A stretch of 64,000 bases of DNA from Turritopsis dohrnii (lineage: Eukaryota > Cnidaria > Hydrozoa > Anthoathecata > Oceaniidae): assembly GCA_027922465.2 (NCBI GenBank), contig BQMF02000010.1, positions 1,860,001-1,924,000 of the forward strand. The letters are read 5' to 3'. This document shows positions 58,055 to 64,000 of the stretch, piece after piece. The notes beneath the pieces are model-generated. The model was not told the origin of the DNA. It saw nothing but the letters and a program-made list of their open reading frames with translations, and ran no database searches. Made by a program: the position numbers and the translations under genes. Position 1 is the first letter of the stretch, and each line of letters starts with the position of its first letter.

Positions 58055-61011
58055 AGGTCAGCGCCGCAAGGTAGCTGATCTTTCATTTCCCCGTGTCTGT
58101 CAGTCAGTCAGTCCCGTGTATGTTATGTTGCAGGTCTCACATAGGCTGGTACCTTGCAGACTGCCAGAACTTAGGCTATATTGGTCCGTGGTTCAATTAA
58201 AAAACGTTCATGATTGAGTAGTTACATAATTTTTTTTCATGGTAAGTGCGGCGTAAAAAGCAAAAATTGGACCGCGAACTTGCCAGAAAAAAGATTCAGT
58301 GTGCAAGCCACTTTATTTGCCAAATTTTGGTAATGAACCATGAATGCGTCCAGTCATACGTTTTATATATATGCTACCAAGAAGGCAAAGTAATTCTCAT
58401 AGTTTCGGTTGTGTATTTTGAGTGACCCTCTAGGTTATATGCTGAATTTTGCGGAGTTTTTGTGGTGTGTGTTTATTAATGTTGGTTGTGAGGTTAAGTG
58501 ACCTAATAATGGACATGATAGCTCGGCTGCTTCCAAGGGTCCATATTCTCTTTGATATACATGTTTTTTTTATTTGTTTTCTTGTCTCACTTTTTATTAT
58601 TATTCATATTTTTTATGTTTTGCCTGAACTAAAAAGAGAAATCGATTGATAGGATCAATGTGCATTAAAATGACTTTCATTTTATTGTTTTTTTGTTGAA
58701 AAGTTTGTGGTAAAAAATAATGGGATTCAACACAAACCAACAATGCATATTATTTGAGAATTAATTTCGATTCCATTATATCATCTTCGGCGGTTAAAAC
58801 TGTTCAGAAATATCTAACACAAAAAAGTCAAGTATATAATAATATTATCTATATACATTATAAATATTACTTTAAAGGAAGAAATTGTGTGCAGAAGAAG
58901 TATTTGCGGATTTAATTTTGCAGATTAGGGGTCCAAAAATTGGCTTAATTTGCGGAATTAATTTTTGCAGATGAGTGATTTTTTTATATTATGAATTTGC
59001 AGAATTTATTTTTGCGGATATGAGGGTATCAGATTAAAAAAAAATTAGTTTCATGATACAACCATTGCTCTTCTAATACATACAAAAAAGTGAACTCTCA
59101 TGCTCCTTTACCACCTTTTCCATGTCAATTCAAAACTTACAAATAAAATGATAAGAAAAATGGCTTTTTATGCAAATTACTTTGCGGAAACATTTCTGTG
59201 GATATGAGAAACAAAAATGTTTGCGGAATAAATTTTTTCAAATTTAGGCTAAATCTGCAAAAATAAATTCCGCAAAAATTTGTTCCGAACATATTTCTTC
59301 CGCAAACAAGGTATATACTGTACTTTGACTTTCTTGAGTTTTCATTGTCTTTATGGGTCCTCTAGAATACCAATGAACAGATAAAACAGTTTGAAATGTA
59401 TAATAATGTTTTATTTCCTGCCAAAATTACATGCACATGCTTACAGGAAAATGACTTGATCAATAGTATTCTAGGATGATGAAACTTATTATATACATAA
59501 CAATTTTCAAGTAAAGAATGCTTGCGTTTAAACATTACGTCACTTGGTAAGGCGTCTATATATAAAAGTAGTTTTGTTATTCGTTATTGCTAGGAACTTA
59601 ACTTGCATAATAATCACATTAACTTAAAGAATAATTCGTTGTAATATAAATGGAGAAAGAATATATCATTCTATTTATATTCCTCTCTGCTGCTGAATAA
59701 AACTTTATTATATAATTCTGATGATCACAATAACCTGTATATGTTGTCAAAAAAATATTCTTTACTACTTTAGAGATAGTAATTTTATATAGATGATGGC
59801 ATTTTATTGCCCTTGGAGAGAACAGTCATTTGAAGATATATGATATAACTGAAATTTCTGCAGATTTGTTTATATATGATTGTGACCTTAGTCAAAGGTG
59901 AATTCAAACATGTTTTAATAACATTTCCTGCTATTTAGGTGCCCTTTCACAGTCATATGCTTTGTTAGTTTGTATGATTATCATTATAAAGTTTGTTTGT
60001 AATTTTTTTGAAAGTGTATTCCTTTTCTTCAGTGAAACGGTAGAGGGGAACCTAAGTAGTGATTTTCCATGATTCATAAGGCAAGTTTTCCGAAATCGTG
60101 TTTCAATCAACAGGAAATTCATAGTTTTACCCAATTATTACATTTTTATGTTACTGTTTTGAATAACTGCCATTATTACAATACCATGTAAGAGCTTACT
60201 ATTAGAGCATTTTCTGTATAAAAGTTTAAGAACACGTATTACAGAGGCATGAGAATACACTAGATTATTTTATATAACCAAATTTATGAAAGCTATTTAT
60301 GTCCTACTCAGTCTACCAAGATTTTTGATTGAAGGTGTTCAATACACTCACATCAACACAATGATTTTGCTTGGATTGTTTATATTACTAAGATCTGATC
60401 CTAGCACTTTTTGTAAAAAAATTGTCAATGGTTTCTGATTATGTTATAATGCATGTTAATCAGGACATTTATACGTGCATTTCACGAGCATTAGCAAAGT
60501 TCGAAATGTGTACCTGAAAATTTGATACAACTTTTGGATTTGATTTGATTGGATTTGATGATGACGAATACTAGACTGCTTGAAATTGTACATGTTTGGA
60601 ATAGTGTTTATTTCTCCCTTTGGTTAACGTTACTGATTTTTCATTTCCCCTGTAGGTGTTAAGTGAGTCAGTCAGTGTGTGTAATTAGTTCGCAGTTATT
60701 TGCACCCTCTTTAACGCCTTATTTTGTTATCTGTAACTTTTTCGGTTCAAAATAAGAAACTTTGATTCCTAGCATTAATTATTGAAGGATAAGCATTCAT
60801 AATATAGGTAATATTGGTGGCCCTCCCCTCCGTTTAGTTTTGACTATTGTGAGGGTCTCCTAGCCATACATAGTGTATTTTCTTGTGTAAAAATGTCTAC
60901 TGTTTACTGGCAAAATAAATATATAAATGAATAATAATCTAAAGAACATTGCAATTGCTTTTAATTTCTTGGTCTTATTTTGCGCTGACCTTAAGGCCTA
61001 AGGGCCTCTTG
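58055..61011 (+). mobile_element. H3 Helentron/HINE-like element, copy B
   Basis: Starts AGGTCAGCGC (58055-58064) and ends with the inverse GCGCTGACCT (60982-60991), stem-loop AGGCC-TAAG-GGCCT and CTCTTG at 61011. Aligns, inverted, with 19025-26607: for example GGACATGATAGCTCGGCTGC here against the inverse of GCAGCAGCAGAGCTAATCAT there. No ORF. A TA-flanked MITE (58870-59311) is nested inside. Confidence 0.7.
58870..59311. mobile_element. TA-flanked MITE with TTTGCGGA repeats, nested in H3 copy B
   Basis: TA on each side; termini near CTTTAAAGGAAGAAAT and the inverse of TTTCTTCCGCAAACAAGG. Interior full of TTTGCGGA/TTTTTGCAGA motifs. Absent at the matching position of H3 copy A, which acts as an empty site. 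Confidence 0.65.
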
Positions 61012-62259
61012 TTTATATTGATTTATAATATCCCACGTAACAATGAATAATGTCAGAATGTAATTTATTAGGCAGATTCGTCAAAGAGCCCTTTAGACGA
61101 AAATATCCATTACTTAAGAGACTTTTTCGAATCTGTTTAACTTAACAGTTATAACAAATGCTTTAATCTTTTCTTGTATCAAAAAAAACATCATTACTTT
61201 GCAAGCTTATTTCAAGTGTTGATGCGAGCTTTCTAATGACTTTGTTGGAAAAAATTGATGAAAACTTTTCCCAGTTGCATGCAAATCCCCTAAAATGTAT
61301 AGAAACGTTGTTTCGTGTAAACAAAACACGGTTTTTACGAATTTCGCTAATGGAGATCACCTATCTATTGAATTTGCGGAGCCTATTACATACAAAAGTC
61401 AATGAATATTAACTCGTCTTATGACATAGAAAGATAACATTTTGAATCACTTGGCTTAAAAATTGTTAGTTTCACTGCCATTTTGTTTTCATACCTGCTT
61501 TATTGATTTCCATTTTTTGTTACTTTTCATGATTTACGATTTCATATTTTCGTGTGAGCAATCAACGGAAATGGGAAAAATGCGTTGCGTTTTGCTGATT
61601 TCCAACAATAGAATTGGCCAGATAACTGGAATTATTACTTCGATGAATTGATAGTGCGATTTTATAGAATCTAAATTATTGGCCTTGAGGCAATGATGTG
61701 TCCAACTTAAAGTGAGTAATTATATGGATATTACTTATCCTTGTTCTTATCATCAACATGACGTACTTCATTGGCACTGTAACTTGCAATTTCAGTATTA
61801 TATTCTCTTATTTTGCACTTAGATTTGGAATCACTATCATCTTTATTATTATGCAAGGTAATGTGCCTATAGAACTGATAATGATAACATTAGAAGCCAC
61901 CACCATTATCAACTACGCTTTTTGGCAGCACAAAGCAGCTATACTGAACTTCAATAATTGCTACTGCAGGAACTTTAATCATCACTGATGTATAAATTAG
62001 GAAATGAAATAATTGAATTTGCAATTTTCTTAATCCTAGTCATGTAATACCATTACAAAATGTTCTTCTGGTACTTTTACCACAACGGCCTCTAGCGCAT
62101 AAGTTGATTTCCATGAGATCGGTTTATCGATATTGAAATTAACAACACATTAGCTTTTGTTGGTGCAGTGTTTAAAGTAATGTTCTGGGCTAACAAGTAG
62201 TTTTCACTATCATGAGTGCCTTTGCAATAGGCTGAGAATAAGCTGACCCATGATTTTTC
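61012..62259. other. No gene seen
   Basis: 1.2 kb of AT-rich sequence with short ORFs lacking recognisable motifs. Confidence 0.5.
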
Positions 62260-62300
62260 AGGTTTTACAATATTATTATTATTATTATTATTTCAGTATT
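62260..62300 (-). repeat. (AAT)n tail of the CR1/L2-like element
   Basis: An ATT trinucleotide run (about 62270-62293, AAT on the minus strand) lies just 3' of the RT ORF and is the usual simple-repeat end of this class. Confidence 0.65.
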
Positions 62301-62325
62301 ACAAATTCTCAGGCAATACAAGCCT

Positions 62326-63555
62326 CTACGAATCGTTCTTGTGTAATTTGTGATCAAATCTTTGCGGGTGATCAGCCCAATATGCGTCTAAATTGTTCTT
62401 GAAGCTGTTTAGTGTTTCAGCATTTACAACGTATCTTGGCAAGCTGTTCCATGTTTTCAACGACCGGTAATAGAAGGAATTTTGCTGGATGCCTCTAACA
62501 CCATCTTTTGCAAAAAAGCATTCCAGTTGAAAATTGTGTTTTCGGCCTTTTTTCAGTCGTGGTCTAAACTTTACTGAAAGAGACGAATTATCGTACACAT
62601 GAAAATGCTTATAGATCTCAATCATGTCTCCTCTGTAGCGTCTAAAAAGAAGTGTTGGAAGATCAAGTTTTTTCAATCTTTCGGGGTAGCTAAGATCTTT
62701 CATACCATCAATTAACTTTGTTGCTCTCCGCTGAACACTTTCGATTTTGTCTATGTCCTTTTGCAAGTGTGGAGCCCATACTGATTGGCAATATTCCAGG
62801 TGTGGTCTAACCATTGCGGTGTATAATTTCTTAAACAGTGGACCATCAAGAAAATCAAAGCTTCTACGAATGACCCCAACCATTGTGTTTGCTTTGTTTA
62901 TTTTTAAACTCATGTGATCTTGAAATTTAAGGTCGGGATCTAGCGTCACACCAAGGTCTTTCTCATCGAAGACGTGCTCAAGTTCTTTATCGTCGAGTTT
63001 ATATCTGTGGGTGTGTTTAATATTCTCGAACTTACCGAGGCTGAGTACGTGACACTTCTCTGTGTTGAAACTAAGTAGCCACTTTTTTGACCAGTCATGG
63101 AGTGCATTGATATCTTTTTGTAATGCAATGGCGTCTTCTTTATTTTCAATAAGACGGGAAATCTTGGTGTCATCTGCAAAAAGGAATGCATCTGAAGAGA
63201 CGGCATCAGGCAAATCGTTGATATAAATGACAAAAAGTAAAGGGCCCAACACACTGCCTTGAGGAATTCCACTAATAACTGTTGATGGATACGACTTTTT
63301 TCCGTTCACCATAACTACCTGCTTGCGATTTTCTAGAAAAGCTTTAATCCATCCATGCATCTTACCATCGATACCATACGATTGTAGCTTCGTGAGCAGT
63401 CTTCTGTGAGGGACTGTGTCGAATGCTTTAGTGAAGTCGAAGTAGATGGCATCAACGACTCCACCAGAATCAGAGACGATTTTGTCAATGCACAAATCCA
63501 GGTAAGATAATAGCTGTGTGGCAGTAGAACGACCTTTGATGAAGCCGAAGAGCAA
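62326..63555 (-). CDS. CR1/L2-like reverse transcriptase, 5'-truncated (409 codons)
   Basis: Long uninterrupted minus-strand frame. Motifs in order: GFIKGRSTATQLLSYLD, AIYFDFTKAFDTVPH, SGIPQGSVLGPLLFVIYIND, catalytic AFLFADDTKI (FADD form of YxDD), WLLSFNTEKCHVLSLG, and YKLDDKELEHVFDEKDLGV. The conserved thumb/C-terminal region follows (MVRPHLEYCQSVWAPHLQKD, ESVQRRATKLI, RRYRGDMIEIYK, FYYRSLKTWNSLP). EN and the first RT blocks are missing because the copy is cut at 63555, a typical 5' truncation from incomplete reverse transcription. No stops or frameshifts interrupt the rest, so insertion is probably recent. Unlike the CR1-like sequence at 47905-50092, it belongs to another lineage (FADD, different tail). 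Confidence 0.85.
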   Translation of the reverse strand: MLFGFIKGRSTATQLLSYLDLCIDKIVSDSGGVVDAIYFDFTKAFDTVPHRRLLTKLQSYGIDGKMHGWIKAFLENRKQVVMVNGKKSYPSTVISGIPQGSVLGPLLFVIYINDLPDAVSSDAFLFADDTKISRLIENKEDAIALQKDINALHDWSKKWLLSFNTEKCHVLSLGKFENIKHTHRYKLDDKELEHVFDEKDLGVTLDPDLKFQDHMSLKINKANTMVGVIRRSFDFLDGPLFKKLYTAMVRPHLEYCQSVWAPHLQKDIDKIESVQRRATKLIDGMKDLSYPERLKKLDLPTLLFRRYRGDMIEIYKHFHVYDNSSLSVKFRPRLKKGRKHNFQLECFFAKDGVRGIQQNSFYYRSLKTWNSLPRYVVNAETLNSFKNNLDAYWADHPQRFDHKLHKNDS

Positions 63556-64000
63556 ACAGTATTAACGTATAATAGTATCAAGTGTAACCTTGTGACACAA
63601 AATGGCGGCAGCATTTCAAAACTAACTTATAATATACAAAACAACTAGTTATACCCTTGGTACATTGATGCTAATATACCTTTTAAAAAACAAACAAAGA
63701 AATATGCACAATGTGTGAATAGTAAGCATGGATATGTAATTTATATCGAAATGTAGTATCATAATTTTCCTATGGGTGTATATTGAAATTGTACTAGAAA
63801 TAAATACGACTTGTCCCTTCTATGTTGAAAGGTTTGCAACAAAATATTCTCAGAAATTTCTTTACCAACGAAAGCCTTGGAAAACATTGCACTATCTTGG
63901 GGCAGGCTTGGTGACGTATTTTTTTGAAATTACAGGCAAGTCAACCTCCAAAGAAAATTTTTTACAATAAAGGAAAAAAAGCGGCTTTCAGTCTATAGTT
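63556..64000. other. No gene seen
   Basis: AT-rich flank at the window end; a 64-codon ORF at 63776-63970 shows no recognisable domain. Confidence 0.5.

Overview
The window is AT-rich, intron-containing animal DNA. It has GT-AG introns, tRNA-derived SINE sequence, CR1-like retrotransposons with EN and RT domains, HIRAN-type ORFs and a ZAD-like exon. Together these suggest an early-branching metazoan, most likely a cnidarian; this is inferred from repeat and gene-family style, with no marker gene present. There are no prokaryotic features, rRNA genes or CRISPR arrays.

Host genes are sparse. The best is a minus-strand gene of about 14 exons (30744 down to 18401) whose exons join with matching splice phases. 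It encodes an unrecognised protein with a Cys/His-rich segment. It has two apparent single-base frameshifts of opposite sign, and its introns carry a TTAA-flanked MITE and a 7.6-kb nest of transposons. A second host-like piece is a minus-strand ZAD-like zinc-binding exon (about 53340-53992), cut at its 3' side by a repeat element rich in AAGACGTCTT.

Most of the rest is mobile DNA. Layout: 1-660 HIRAN ORF with a 59-bp MITE inside it; 1797-12459 array 1 of Helentron/HINE-like elements; 13463-15579 a large fold-back element; 18401-30744 the split gene, with a 7.6-kb H3 element (19025-26607) that holds three H1-type bodies and a SINE; 31491-32200 an RT relic; 34115-36092 a CR1-like 5' half with a degenerate 2A motif, interrupted by a TA-flanked TIR transposon carrying a HIRAN ORF; 36837-37224 a TA-flanked MITE; 37696-46058 array 2; 47905-51428 a CR1-like 3' half; 53100-53343 and 54407-55924 AGACGTCT-type elements; 57312-57700 a short H1 relic; 58055-61011 the second H3 copy, inverted relative to the first; 62260-63555 a 5'-truncated CR1/L2-like RT.

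The strongest unusual signal is the Helentron-like system. Three unrelated-looking families (H1 with subtype H1b, H2, H3) share one architecture: a short 5' subterminal sequence, its inverted copy near the 3' end, then a small GC-rich stem-loop and a TCTTG/CTTG terminus, with insertion between T and T. In H1 versus H1b both subterminal arms change together. In both arrays, short 5' 'heads' stack on the left and long 'bodies' stack on the right. That is what repeated nested insertion into the poly-T tract between head and body would give, followed by tandem amplification. No Rep/helicase gene is present, so all copies here are non-autonomous.
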